Source: Paludibacteraceae bacterium (GTDB lineage: Bacteria; Bacteroidota; Bacteroidia; Bacteroidales; Paludibacteraceae). From it: a DNA stretch of 40,687 nt. Below are positions 1 through 6,428 of this stretch, piece by piece. The position numbers were made by a program, and so were the translations under genes. The notes beneath the pieces are model-generated. The model made no database searches and had not been told where the DNA came from. It worked only from the letters and a program-made list of their open reading frames with translations. The stretch's first letter is position 1, and the number at the start of each line of letters is the position of its first letter. Location of the stretch: contig CAJOCN010000006.1 of NCBI GenBank assembly GCA_905233255.1, positions 1-40,687 of the forward strand. Reading direction: 5' to 3'.

Positions 1-384
1 AAAATCCAAGTCGTTGAATATACGGCGTACGTTAGCGGAGAAGCCATCTATATAGGCTTTGAGGTTTTCCGCAAGGTGGTCAGGGTCGTTGCATAACTCA
101 GTGAGGTCATACTTGGAGGTGTTGTAGAACTGATAGCCGGAGAGTTTCTGCATCGCCTTTTCGGGATAAGCAGGGTTCTTCTCAAACTGCGCCACAACTT
201 TCTCTTTCGTAGGCGCAAGCGCGCACTCAAAACGACGAAGGATAGTCATCGGAACAATGACATCCTTGTATTTGTCAGACTGATAAGGTCCACGTAATTT
301 GTTTGCGATAGACCAGATAAAGTTCACTTCGGTGGAGACATCAATGGGATTGTCATCCCACATCGGATCAATGATATTTGCCAT
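1..384 (-). CDS. hsdM: Type I restriction-modification DNA methyltransferase HsdM, N-terminal part (cut by window edge)
   Basis: Reading from ATG at 384 toward the left edge, the frame is open for 128 codons with no stop. The peptide starts MANIIDPMWDDNP and contains VNFIWSIANKLRG, VIVPMTILRRFECAL and a downstream FSANVRRIFNDLDF. This order matches the helical N-terminal domain (HsdM_N) of type I modification subunits, which precedes the SAM-binding N6-adenine methylase core. The methylase motifs would lie outside the window. The M subunit works with HsdS, which sets specificity, and HsdR; neither is visible. The gene lies 8 nt after the stop of the small membrane-protein gene on the same strand, so both may be read from the promoter at 960-990. 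Family assignment is firm; whether the system is intact cannot be judged. Confidence 0.85.
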   Translation of the reverse strand, partial: MANIIDPMWDDNPIDVSTEVNFIWSIANKLRGPYQSDKYKDVIVPMTILRRFECALAPTKEKVVAQFEKNPAYPEKAMQKLSGYQFYNTSKYDLTELCNDPDHLAENLKAYIDGFSANVRRIFNDLDF

Positions 385-392
385 GGTACCAA

Positions 393-947
393 TTATTTAC
401 AATTATCAGGAAGGTAGTGCGGCCATTGGTCGTGTGCGGCGAGACAACGGATATAGGTGATGGCGTCCGCGTTGCCCAGTTCGGCGGCACGGAGGAGGTA
501 GTGGTCCGCCTCGGAGAGAGAGGGTAACCCCACCCCGGTTTGTTCTACGGGCTGCCACTGGCAGTCCGATCGAGCAGAGCTCTTCACCCGCTCAGTGGAG
601 GGAGAAAAAGGGTAGTCCGGGTCGGCGTAGCTGAGATGGGTAGCCATGCCGGCGATGAAGAGCGCACGGGGATCGTCCTCGCGGGCGGCGAGGGCGGTAT
701 AGTAGGCTATGGAATCGGGGTTGTAGAAAAGGGAGCGGGATAACCCCACCCCGTCCCTCCCCTCAAGGGAGGGGGATTGGTGATTCACCCGCTCAGGGGA
801 GGAGGATTCTTGATTGGTAATTTGTGATTGGTGGTAGCCGTGGAAGTAGGCACAGAAACAGATGAAGGCAAGCAGTAGGAGACTACCGCACTTTACGACA
901 TTTTCCCTTATGGGGGGGGTAATTTTGAACATATGATTATTTGTCAT
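393..947 (-). CDS. Small membrane-anchored protein with Sel1-like helices, carrying repeat elements
   Basis: 184 residues from ATG at 947 (an in-frame ATG at 932 is the alternative). One hydrophobic segment near residues 21-38 (CGSLLLLAFICFCAYF) suggests a signal anchor. Two short stretches, ALAAREDDPRALFIAGMA and LLRAAELGNADAITYI, resemble Sel1/TPR-like helices. The region between them is low-complexity sequence (SPSLEGRDGVGLS; VEQTGVGLPSLS) encoded by C/G-rich hairpin repeats and a heptad array at 520-612 and 740-836, so much of the protein looks repeat-derived. A run of eight C on the coding strand lies at 912-919, just after the start. I do not recognise a function. It sits between a type I methylase gene and a nucleotidyltransferase gene and has its own promoter. 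Confidence 0.6.
   Translation of the reverse strand: MTNNHMFKITPPIRENVVKCGSLLLLAFICFCAYFHGYHQSQITNQESSSPERVNHQSPSLEGRDGVGLSRSLFYNPDSIAYYTALAAREDDPRALFIAGMATHLSYADPDYPFSPSTERVKSSARSDCQWQPVEQTGVGLPSLSEADHYLLRAAELGNADAITYIRCLAAHDQWPHYLPDNCK
520..612. repeat. C/G-rich repeat element, two fragments, in the small membrane-protein gene
   Basis: It contains GGTAACCCCACCCCGG and then CACCCGCTCAGTGGAGGGAG. These resemble the larger element at 740-836, which has TAACCCCACCCCG and CACCCGCTCAGGGGAGGAGG. The element is translated in frame. Confidence 0.55.
740..832. repeat. Composite element: C/G-rich hairpin plus GATTnnn heptads
   Basis: CCCTCCC (755-761) pairs with GGGAGGG (767-773) around a CTCAA loop. 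It is followed by GATTGGT and GATTCAC, then, after a second C/G-rich stretch, by consecutive seven-base units GATTCTT, GATTGGT, AATTTGT, GATTGGT (805-832). The whole element lies inside the open frame of the small membrane-protein gene. Confidence 0.75.
912..919 (-). repeat. C8 homopolymer near the start of the small membrane-protein gene
   Basis: The plus strand reads eight G in a row, so the coding strand has ACC-CCC-CCC near codon 10. A change in tract length would shift the frame. One sequence cannot show whether it varies. Confidence 0.5.
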
Positions 948-959
948 TTATTTACGATG

Positions 960-990
960 CAAAAGTAGTACATTTTTGGGAGATATGCAA
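960..990 (-). promoter_or_regulatory. Promoter for the small membrane-protein/hsdM pair
   Basis: On the minus strand TTGCATATCTC (980-990) is followed after 12 nt by TACTTTTG (960-967), the Bacteroidota -7 box. The start codon is about 12 nt further on, so the leader is very short. It has the same layout as seven other promoters in the window. Confidence 0.8.
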
Positions 991-995
991 ATTTC

Positions 996-1163
996 TCACT
1001 TCCATAACTCCTCTATTTTTACAGCCTTACCTTTTCCTTGCTGAATATCTTTTTGCCCTTGTCGGAGTATGTCTGCCATATCGGGAGAAGACAATTGTGC
1101 AGCTCGGTCTATATGCTCCAACATGTGTTGCAATCGCCCTATATCTCTAATGGTTTCTCTCAT
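996..1163 (-). CDS. Short HEPN-like (DUF86-type) protein, probably truncated partner of the nucleotidyltransferase
   Basis: 55 residues from ATG at 1163 to TGA at 996. It starts MRETIRDIGRLQHMLEHIDRA, which looks like the first helix of the DUF86/HEPN proteins encoded beside MNT-type nucleotidyltransferases (MRExIkDxxRLxHMLExI). Known HEPN partners are roughly twice this length or more and carry an Rx4-6H catalytic motif near the C-terminus; here the similarity fades after about residue 25 and no such motif is visible. The start codon lies inside the end of the nucleotidyltransferase gene (17-nt overlap), the usual coupling for this pair. I read it as a 3'-truncated or degenerate HEPN gene, though a natural short variant is possible. 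Confidence 0.55.
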   Translation of the reverse strand: MRETIRDIGRLQHMLEHIDRAAQLSSPDMADILRQGQKDIQQGKGKAVKIEELWK

Positions 1164-1452
1164 ACAATAAGATTTTATCTTTATTTACATAGGGTTGCGC
1201 AAACGGAAGCAGTCCATCTTCTGTAGCCAAATCTACTGTCCTACCCAGTTTCTGCTCCAAATCCGTTATCATGCGGAAATATTTCAGACCAATAGGCTTC
1301 GAGTAATCCAGTGATACCAATATATCGATATCACTATCCGGAGTCTCTTCGCCGCGTGAACAGGAGCCGAACAAATAAGCTCGTTCGACAGGCTGCGTAG
1401 CCAGATACTTCTGTATCTCCGGAATCATTTTTTGAACCTCTGCACTTGGCAT
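1147..1452 (-). CDS. MNT-type minimal nucleotidyltransferase
   Basis: 101 residues. ATG at 1452 was chosen because AAGGAGA sits about 10 nt upstream and the -7 box at 1492-1499 lies between it and an in-frame upstream extension. The protein holds AYLFGSCSRGEETPDSDIDILVSL, i.e. the GSxxRGE and DxD signature of Pol-beta-like nucleotidyltransferases, and then a predicted strand with VDLATEDGL. Family members of this size pair with HEPN proteins as toxin-antitoxin modules, in which the nucleotidyltransferase modifies and silences the HEPN RNase. The coupled downstream ORF here is a short HEPN-like gene, so the module may be decayed. Fold assignment is secure; the role is inferred from family and context. 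Confidence 0.8.
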   Translation of the reverse strand: MPSAEVQKMIPEIQKYLATQPVERAYLFGSCSRGEETPDSDIDILVSLDYSKPIGLKYFRMITDLEQKLGRTVDLATEDGLLPFAQPYVNKDKILLYERNH

Positions 1453-1491
1453 AATTACATTCTCCTTGTTACTTTCAAACCTTTTCGGGTG

Positions 1492-1499
1492 CAAAGGTA
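1492..1499 (-). promoter_or_regulatory. -7 box of the nucleotidyltransferase promoter
   Basis: TACCTTTG on the minus strand, 39 nt before the chosen start. Where the other promoters have the TTGCGTATGTC-like box there is instead TGTGAATTGTG, part of the heptad array at 1511-1538. The array seems to have replaced the upstream box. Confidence 0.6.
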
Positions 1500-1510
1500 C
1501 GAAAAATAAT

Positions 1511-1538
1511 TCACAATTCACAATTTACAATGCACAAT
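1511..1538. repeat. Heptad array, four units of the CAATnnA family
   Basis: TCACAAT, TCACAAT, TTACAAT, GCACAAT with exact period 7. It is intergenic, between the nucleotidyltransferase promoter and the thrS promoter. Confidence 0.85.
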
Positions 1539-1580
1539 TATTCAAAAAACTCATTATTTTTGTAAAAAAAGCGCGCGCGC

Positions 1581-1611
1581 TTGCACATATCAAAAAAAAG
1601 TTGTACCTTTG
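1581..1611 (+). promoter_or_regulatory. thrS promoter
   Basis: TTGCACATATC (1581-1591), 12 nt, TACCTTTG (1604-1611). An A8 tract fills most of the spacer and GCGCGCGCGC lies just upstream. The distance to the thrS ATG is about 97 nt, much longer than at the other promoters, leaving a leader that may hold control structure. Confidence 0.85.
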
Positions 1612-1708
1612 CACGCTTTTTAGTACGAATATCACAACAAACACATATTAACGCCTTGCATGGCAGTTGTGAGCCGGGCGGGCATAAACATTTGTAGGTT
1701 TATTCAAT
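1612..1708 (+). promoter_or_regulatory. thrS mRNA leader with a start-proximal hairpin
   Basis: About 90 nt of leader. ATAAAC (1684-1689) can pair with GTTTAT (1698-1703), ending 5 nt before the ATG. Upstream, GCC-TTGCAT-GGC is a weaker stem. I see no T-box. Threonyl-tRNA synthetase is autoregulated through its leader in E. coli; whether this leader does the same is inference only. Confidence 0.35.
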
Positions 1709-3703
1709 ATGATTAAAATTACATTTCCGGACGGAGGAGTCCGTGAGTATGAGAGCGGCGTGACGCCGCTGCAAGTAGCTGAGTCGATCAGCAGCCGTTT
1801 GGCACAGGACATTCTGTGCGCGAGTATATTAGAGTCAAAAGTAGAAAGTCGAAAGACCGCGGCAGAGCCGCTCAAAGCTGAGTGGCGGATTGTGGAGCTG
1901 AATCAGCCGATCACGGCTGATGCAGCAATCAAGCTGCACAAGTGGGAGGACGAGGAAGCGAAGCACGCTTTCTGGCACACGTCGAGCCACCTGATGGCAG
2001 AGGCGCTGCAGGAGTTGTATCCGGGTATCCAGTTCGGTATCGGTCCGGCTATCGAGAGCGGTTTCTATTACGACGTGATGCCGCCGGAGGGCGTAGTGAT
2101 CAAAGATACCGATTTTCCGGCTATCGAGACGAAGATGATGGAGTTGCGCGCGAAGAAAGAGCAGTTAGTGAAGCGCATGATCTCCAAAGCCGACGCGCTG
2201 AAGGCGTTCGGCGAGAAGGGTCAGAGCTATAAATGCGAGCTGATCAGCGAGTTGGAGGACGGTCATATAAGCACCTATACGCAGGGTGCGTTCACCGATC
2301 TGTGCAAGGGTCCGCACCTGCTGAGCACGGAGCCGATCAAGGCGGTGAAGGTGCTGAGTTGCTCGGCGGCTTACTGGCGCGGCGACGAGAAAAGGCCGAT
2401 GATGACGCGTATCTACGGTATCTCGTTCCCGAAGAAAGCGATGCTGGACGAGTACCTGGCGCTGCTGGAGGAAGCGAAGAAACGTGACCACCGCAAGATA
2501 GGCAAGGAGCTGGAGCTGTTCATGTTCAGCGACATGGTGGGCAAGGGTCTGCCGATCTGGTTGCCGAAAGGCACGGCGCTGCGTCTGCGGTTGGAGGATT
2601 TCCTGAAGAAGATCCAGAAGCGTTACGGCTACCAGCAGGTGATCACTCCGCATATCGGAAGCAAGCAGCTGTATATGACTTCGGGTCACTGGGATCACTA
2701 CGGCAAGGACTCGTTCCAGCCGATCACGACGCCGGAGGAAGGCGAGGTGTATATGCTCAAACCGATGAACTGCCCTCACCACTGCGCTATTTACAAGAAC
2801 AGTCCGAAGAGCTACAAGGATCTGCCGTTCCGCTGCGCGGAGTTCGGTACGGTCTATCGGTACGAGCAGAGCGGCGAGCTGCACGGCTTGACCCGCGTAC
2901 GTTCGTTCACGCAGGACGACGCGCACATCTTCTGCCGTCCCGACCAGGTGAAGCAGGAGTTCATCCGCGTGATGGAGATCATCAACATCATCTTCAAGGC
3001 GCTTAATTTCGAGAACTACGAGGCACAGATCAGTCTCCGCGACCCGAACAACCACGATAAATACGTAGGTTCGGACGAGATATGGGAGCACGCAGAGAAT
3101 GCTATCCGCGAGGCATGCAAGGAGATGAACCTGCCGGCCCGCGAGGAGACAGGCGAGGCGGCATTCTACGGTCCGAAGCTCGACTTCATGGTGAAAGATG
3201 CACTCGGCCGCCGTTGGCAGCTCGGTACGATCCAAGTCGATTACAACCTGCCGGAGCGGTTTGAGTTGGAGTACACGGGTGAGGACAACCAGAAACACAG
3301 GCCGGTGATGATCCACCGTGCGCCGTTCGGTTCCATGGAGCGTTTCGTAGCGGTGCTGATCGAGCACACGGCGGGTAAGTTCCCGCTCTGGCTGACGCCG
3401 GACCAGGCGGTTATCCTGCCGATCTCGGAGAAGAGCAACGAGTACGCATGGAAAGTGAAAGAGATGTTGGAGGCGCAAGACGTGCGCGTGATTGTCGATG
3501 AACGCAACGAGAAACTGGGCCGTAAGATCCGCGACAACGAGCTGAAGCGTATTCCGTACATGCTCATCGTGGGCGAGAAAGAGGCGGAGCAAGGACTCGT
3601 CTCCGTTCGTCAGCAAGGCGCTGAAGAGAAAGGCTCCATGACGATCCAGGAGTTCGCCGATTTCATCAACGAGACGGTTAAAGCGCAGATGAGCGCGTAT
3701 TAA
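1709..3703 (+). CDS. thrS: Threonyl-tRNA synthetase
   Basis: 664 residues. Charges tRNA-Thr with threonine in the cytoplasm. Domains in order: TGS (1-80, [17 protein letters not shown]), editing/SAD domain with the HxxxH motif in [13 protein letters not shown] and the metal-ligand motif DLCKGPH, class II catalytic core ([42 protein letters not shown]) and C-terminal anticodon-binding domain ending in [17 protein letters not shown]. Length and motifs are normal. The one oddity is in TGS: between ILCASIL and [11 protein letters not shown], residues 42-58 ([15 protein letters not shown]) have no counterpart I recognise in the family and are encoded by a heptad-plus-hairpin element (1834-1877). 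Single gene with its own promoter and a hairpin after the stop. Confidence 0.97.
   Translation: MIKITFPDGGVREYESGVTPLQVAESISSRLAQDILCASILESKVESRKTAAEPLKAEWRIVELNQPITADAAIKLHKWEDEEAKHAFWHTSSHLMAEALQELYPGIQFGIGPAIESGFYYDVMPPEGVVIKDTDFPAIETKMMELRAKKEQLVKRMISKADALKAFGEKGQSYKCELISELEDGHISTYTQGAFTDLCKGPHLLSTEPIKAVKVLSCSAAYWRGDEKRPMMTRIYGISFPKKAMLDEYLALLEEAKKRDHRKIGKELELFMFSDMVGKGLPIWLPKGTALRLRLEDFLKKIQKRYGYQQVITPHIGSKQLYMTSGHWDHYGKDSFQPITTPEEGEVYMLKPMNCPHHCAIYKNSPKSYKDLPFRCAEFGTVYRYEQSGELHGLTRVRSFTQDDAHIFCRPDQVKQEFIRVMEIINIIFKALNFENYEAQISLRDPNNHDKYVGSDEIWEHAENAIREACKEMNLPAREETGEAAFYGPKLDFMVKDALGRRWQLGTIQVDYNLPERFELEYTGEDNQKHRPVMIHRAPFGSMERFVAVLIEHTAGKFPLWLTPDQAVILPISEKSNEYAWKVKEMLEAQDVRVIVDERNEKLGRKIRDNELKRIPYMLIVGEKEAEQGLVSVRQQGAEEKGSMTIQEFADFINETVKAQMSAY
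1834..1877. repeat. Heptad array plus hairpin cassette inside thrS
   Basis: Units GTCAAAA, GTAGAAA, GTCGAAA (1834-1854), then GACC and the hairpin GCGGC-AGA-GCCGC (1859-1871), then TCAAAG. It has the same architecture as the cassettes at 8611-8654 and 13951-14010 and is translated in frame. Confidence 0.8.
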
Positions 3704-3711
3704 AAGCAAGT

Positions 3712-3749
3712 GATGGCTGCATGACTCCCGGGCGGAGCATGCAGCCATC
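3712..3749 (+). terminator. Hairpin after thrS, probable terminator or 3'-end stem
   Basis: GATGGCTGCATG (3712-3723) pairs perfectly with CATGCAGCCATC (3738-3749), 9 nt after the thrS stop. It is followed by CGCTTTATATTC rather than a clean T run, so intrinsic termination may be partial. Confidence 0.65.
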
Positions 3750-3787
3750 CGCTTTATATTCATTGTCAATCTATATCTTACGTACAC

Positions 3788-5566
3788 ATGAGAACCACTC
3801 ACACAAACATTCATCGATTGTTCAGCCTCTTATTGATCTGCTGCGCGCTCCTATCGGGAGCCGGAGAAACCATAACGGGGCAGAGTTTAAACGAGAAAGA
3901 ATACACCGCCGGCAGGGAATGGCTGTACCGGAAAATGCAGCACTCAGCCTATAAGGATTCGCTGTGTTTAAAGGTATATCGGTCATCTAAAGATTGGGTC
4001 TTATTCAACGATGCGAACGGCAGAGCCTTTGTATTGGTAGCCGCAGCGCAGCATTGGTGTCCTAATCTGAATCCTATACTGGCATGGAGTACCGACAACT
4101 CATACGACTACAGCGAGATTAAGAACCATCAGCAAGATGCCATTCTCGCCAATTATACCCGACAACTGAGCCGTTTGTCAGGCGCCACGGAGGATTATTC
4201 GCTATCCCTCTCCTACCGGCGGAAGCAGGACACTTGTCCGCCTCTTCTGAAAGAACTGCGGTGGGGACAAAACGCGCCTTATAACTCGGAAACGCCTCTG
4301 GATAGTGAAGGGAAACATTCGCCCGTCGGTTGTGTGCCGATTGCCGTGTCCCAGATACTCAAATACCACCAAGCGGCGGTGAGACCCAATACATCGGTAC
4401 ATTATAAAGATGTAAGCGGGAAGATCTATACCTTCACCTTTGACACATGGCAACCGAAATGGGAGGAGATGCGCCCGTATTATGCCCCTCAGGACAGTAC
4501 CGCGGAGGAAACGGCGCTGACGATGATGATGGTCGGATTAGGCCTGAACGCCCGGTTCGGATCGGACGCCACCAGTGCTAATCTGAATAAGGTCAAGCCT
4601 TTCTTATGCAATAACTTCGGCTTTCACCCGTCCATGCAGGCTCTTTACGAAGCGCCGGACTCCACCATCATACCACTCGTCTATAGAAATATAGACCAAG
4701 GCATGCCGTGTATTGTGTCGTGGGGAGGACACGCGTTCATAGCCGACGGGTACGATCATGGTTACCTGCATTACAACTTAGGTTGGGGCGGTGCATGCAA
4801 CGGCTGGTACCAACAGGTACTCAGTCCCGACTCCTCCTCCGGACAAGGATTACTACGCCACGCTGTGGTGGGTATCCGGCGAGGAACAGAGCCGCTCCGC
4901 AAGGACATAGTGGTGAGCCAAGCCGGCACCCTGGCTACTCTGCTGACGGCAGAAGAACAGACGGCCATCACCCATTTGCGTTTAGCCGGTAGTATCAACG
5001 GAGACGATATAAAAATTCTCAGGAAAATGGCATCGGAAAATCTCAGCTATCTGGATCTAAGCAAAGCAACGATAGTAAAAGGCAAGAACCCGTACCTGAG
5101 CCAACCCGCAGAAGGAGTCTGGACCCATACAGCCACCTCCAAATACGGGCGGCAGACAGTACACAAATTCGATCTGTCCAAACCGATGACCAAAGCCGAG
5201 TGGTCCGAGTTCCGTCTTTTAATCGGAAAAAAGAAAGACGGGCTGAGTTATGCGTATGACGAACTGACCGGAAGGGTCATAGCCCGCTACTATACGGAGG
5301 AAAACGAGATAGGATATTATATGTTTGACCATGCGGAAGCATTGCAAACCCTTATTCTGCCGAAAAACACCCGATATATCCATCAGCGTGCATTCACCCA
5401 TTGTGTGCTCCTCCGGCAACTGACAATCCCGCCAACAGTGAGGAAGATAGAACAAAACGCGGTTGCTTATTGTCCGTCCTTGGAGGAAGTGGAGTTGCTC
5501 AACAGGCAGACTATCTGTGTGGGTAATTTTACGAACTGCTCTCCCGTCTTCAAGTTAAAAAAGTAA
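3788..5566 (+). CDS. Secreted C10-family (streptopain-like) cysteine peptidase with BspA-like leucine-rich repeats
   Basis: 592 residues. An N-terminal hydrophobic segment (LFSLLLICCALLSGAG) indicates export. A propeptide-like region runs to about 150. The papain-like catalytic domain follows with the nucleophile in SPVGCVPIAVSQILKYH (Cys182) and the histidine in CIVSWGGHAFIADGYD (His315), then LHYNLGWGGACNGWY, as in SpeB/interpain-type enzymes. Residues from about 375 to the end form leucine-rich repeats of the BspA type (LQTLILPKNTRYIHQRAF; LRQLTIPPTVRKIEQNAV). C10 enzymes of host-associated Bacteroidales act outside the cell on host or dietary protein; the repeats probably bind a surface or substrate. 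No clear promoter lies in the 84 nt after thrS. The last 12 nt overlap the convergent methyltransferase gene. Confidence 0.85.
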   Translation: MRTTHTNIHRLFSLLLICCALLSGAGETITGQSLNEKEYTAGREWLYRKMQHSAYKDSLCLKVYRSSKDWVLFNDANGRAFVLVAAAQHWCPNLNPILAWSTDNSYDYSEIKNHQQDAILANYTRQLSRLSGATEDYSLSLSYRRKQDTCPPLLKELRWGQNAPYNSETPLDSEGKHSPVGCVPIAVSQILKYHQAAVRPNTSVHYKDVSGKIYTFTFDTWQPKWEEMRPYYAPQDSTAEETALTMMMVGLGLNARFGSDATSANLNKVKPFLCNNFGFHPSMQALYEAPDSTIIPLVYRNIDQGMPCIVSWGGHAFIADGYDHGYLHYNLGWGGACNGWYQQVLSPDSSSGQGLLRHAVVGIRRGTEPLRKDIVVSQAGTLATLLTAEEQTAITHLRLAGSINGDDIKILRKMASENLSYLDLSKATIVKGKNPYLSQPAEGVWTHTATSKYGRQTVHKFDLSKPMTKAEWSEFRLLIGKKKDGLSYAYDELTGRVIARYYTEENEIGYYMFDHAEALQTLILPKNTRYIHQRAFTHCVLLRQLTIPPTVRKIEQNAVAYCPSLEEVELLNRQTICVGNFTNCSPVFKLKK

Positions 5567-6352
5567 GCGTCGGCGGAATTCCGCCAACACGATAGCCGTA
5601 GCGACACCGACATTGAGACTTTCGACCACATCGGAAGTCTCTTTTATCTGCCCTTGATCCGTATAAGCGGGGATATAAAGCGGGTGCGTGATATACCTGC
5701 GGACAGGCTGCGAAATTCCGTTTCCTTCATTGCCCATGATTATTACTGCGTGACCGCTTTGCTGTAGGACCGCTTCGCTGTAAGACCGTCCTTCGGACTG
5801 TAGGACCTCATACATGTTCCTGCCGTCCAGCAGAGTGCCGTAGATCGGTACCGAGGGGTCCGTTATGTTTCGCAGCCATTCCTCCAGGTTCGTGGAGTGC
5901 ATATGCACTCGTGCCAGAGCGCCCATCGTCGCCTGCACCACCTTGGGATTATAGCAATCAGCGGTATCCGGCGAACAAAAGATATCATGCACGCCAAACC
6001 AGTCACAGGTGCGGATAATGGTCCCCAGATTACCGGGGTCTTGAATTCCGTCCAGCACAAGAATAATATTCTGTCTATCAGCCCACAGAGCCGTCTCTTG
6101 CCCTTTAGGGGGTTGGGTGGCTTTCTCAAAAACACCTATCACTCCTTGCGGCGTACGCAGGGAAGACATCTGCTCAATCTCGGTGTGCGTAGCGTTTTCC
6201 CCCTCGCGGTAGAGGGAGTGCAACGTAAATCCACGGCGGAGTTCCTCTATACATTTCTCGCCTTCGGCGACAAATAATCCACTCTCGTCACGGTACTTTT
6301 TCTGCTGTAAACTGCGGATAAATTTGATTTGTGCCTTGCTAATATGCTCCAT
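5555..6352 (-). CDS. SpoU/TrmH-family RNA 2'-O-methyltransferase (RlmB-like)
   Basis: 265 residues from ATG at 6352. This start fits the promoter 17 nt upstream, and an in-frame extension upstream runs through that promoter. N-terminal substrate-binding domain (MEHISKAQIKFIRSLQQKK; GLFVAEGEKCIEELRRG), then the SPOUT core with its three motifs: NIILVLDGIQDPGNLGTIIR, HAVIIMGNEGNGIS and YIPAYTDQGQIKETSDVVESLNVGVA. It methylates a ribose 2'-OH in rRNA or tRNA using SAM; the exact target cannot be told. Between GRNMYEV and HAVIIMG sits an extra stretch (LQSEGRSYSEAVLQQSG) encoded by a tandem hairpin element at 5752-5807. Divergent from the BamA/TamA-like operon and sharing its promoter palindrome. 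Confidence 0.9.
   Translation of the reverse strand: MEHISKAQIKFIRSLQQKKYRDESGLFVAEGEKCIEELRRGFTLHSLYREGENATHTEIEQMSSLRTPQGVIGVFEKATQPPKGQETALWADRQNIILVLDGIQDPGNLGTIIRTCDWFGVHDIFCSPDTADCYNPKVVQATMGALARVHMHSTNLEEWLRNITDPSVPIYGTLLDGRNMYEVLQSEGRSYSEAVLQQSGHAVIIMGNEGNGISQPVRRYITHPLYIPAYTDQGQIKETSDVVESLNVGVATAIVLAEFRRRLLF
5752..5807. repeat. Three tandem hairpin units inside the RNA methyltransferase gene
   Basis: GACCGCTTTGCTGTAG (5752-5767), GACCGCTTCGCTGTAA (5768-5783), a third longer unit with GTCC-TTC-GGAC as its stem (5784-5803), then GACC. Each unit keeps GACCG...CTGTA(G/A) while the middle changes, so copies differ in hairpin core and length (16, 16, 20 nt). Confidence 0.8.
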
Positions 6353-6369
6353 ATTTGCGAAATTTGCTG

Positions 6370-6400
6370 CAAAAGTACAATTTTTTTTGCATATATGCAA
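6370..6400 (-). promoter_or_regulatory. RNA methyltransferase promoter
   Basis: Minus strand: TTGCATATATG (6390-6400), 12 nt, TACTTTTG (6370-6377). The upstream box overlaps that of the divergent promoter within one palindrome. Confidence 0.8.
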
Positions 6401-6417
6401 ATATTTTAGTATCTTTG
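6387..6417 (+). promoter_or_regulatory. Promoter of the BamA/TamA-like to mnmA operon
   Basis: TTGCATATATG (6387-6397), 12 nt, TATCTTTG (6410-6417), 11 nt before the ATG. TTTGCATATATGCAAA (6386-6401) is a perfect palindrome used by both divergent promoters, so they probably compete or share a regulator. Confidence 0.85.
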
Positions 6418-6428
6418 CACCGAATATT

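Noticed and set aside
1570..1580. GCGCGCGCGC upstream of thrS as a Z-DNA or regulatory element
   Set aside because: A short alternating run without any supporting context; it may simply border the promoter.
1612..1708. T-box riboswitch before thrS
   Set aside because: No T-box sequence, no specifier loop and no terminator-antiterminator pair; T-boxes are also not typical of Bacteroidota.
2165..3814. A 549-codon open frame antisense to thrS
   Set aside because: Low-complexity His/Leu/Arg-rich product with no domain, lying opposite a complete, conserved thrS; an artefact of codon bias on the other strand.
5555..5566. Frameshift or misannotation at the overlap of peptidase and methyltransferase genes
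   Set aside because: Both frames run to natural stops with family-typical ends; a 12-nt convergent overlap is plausible.
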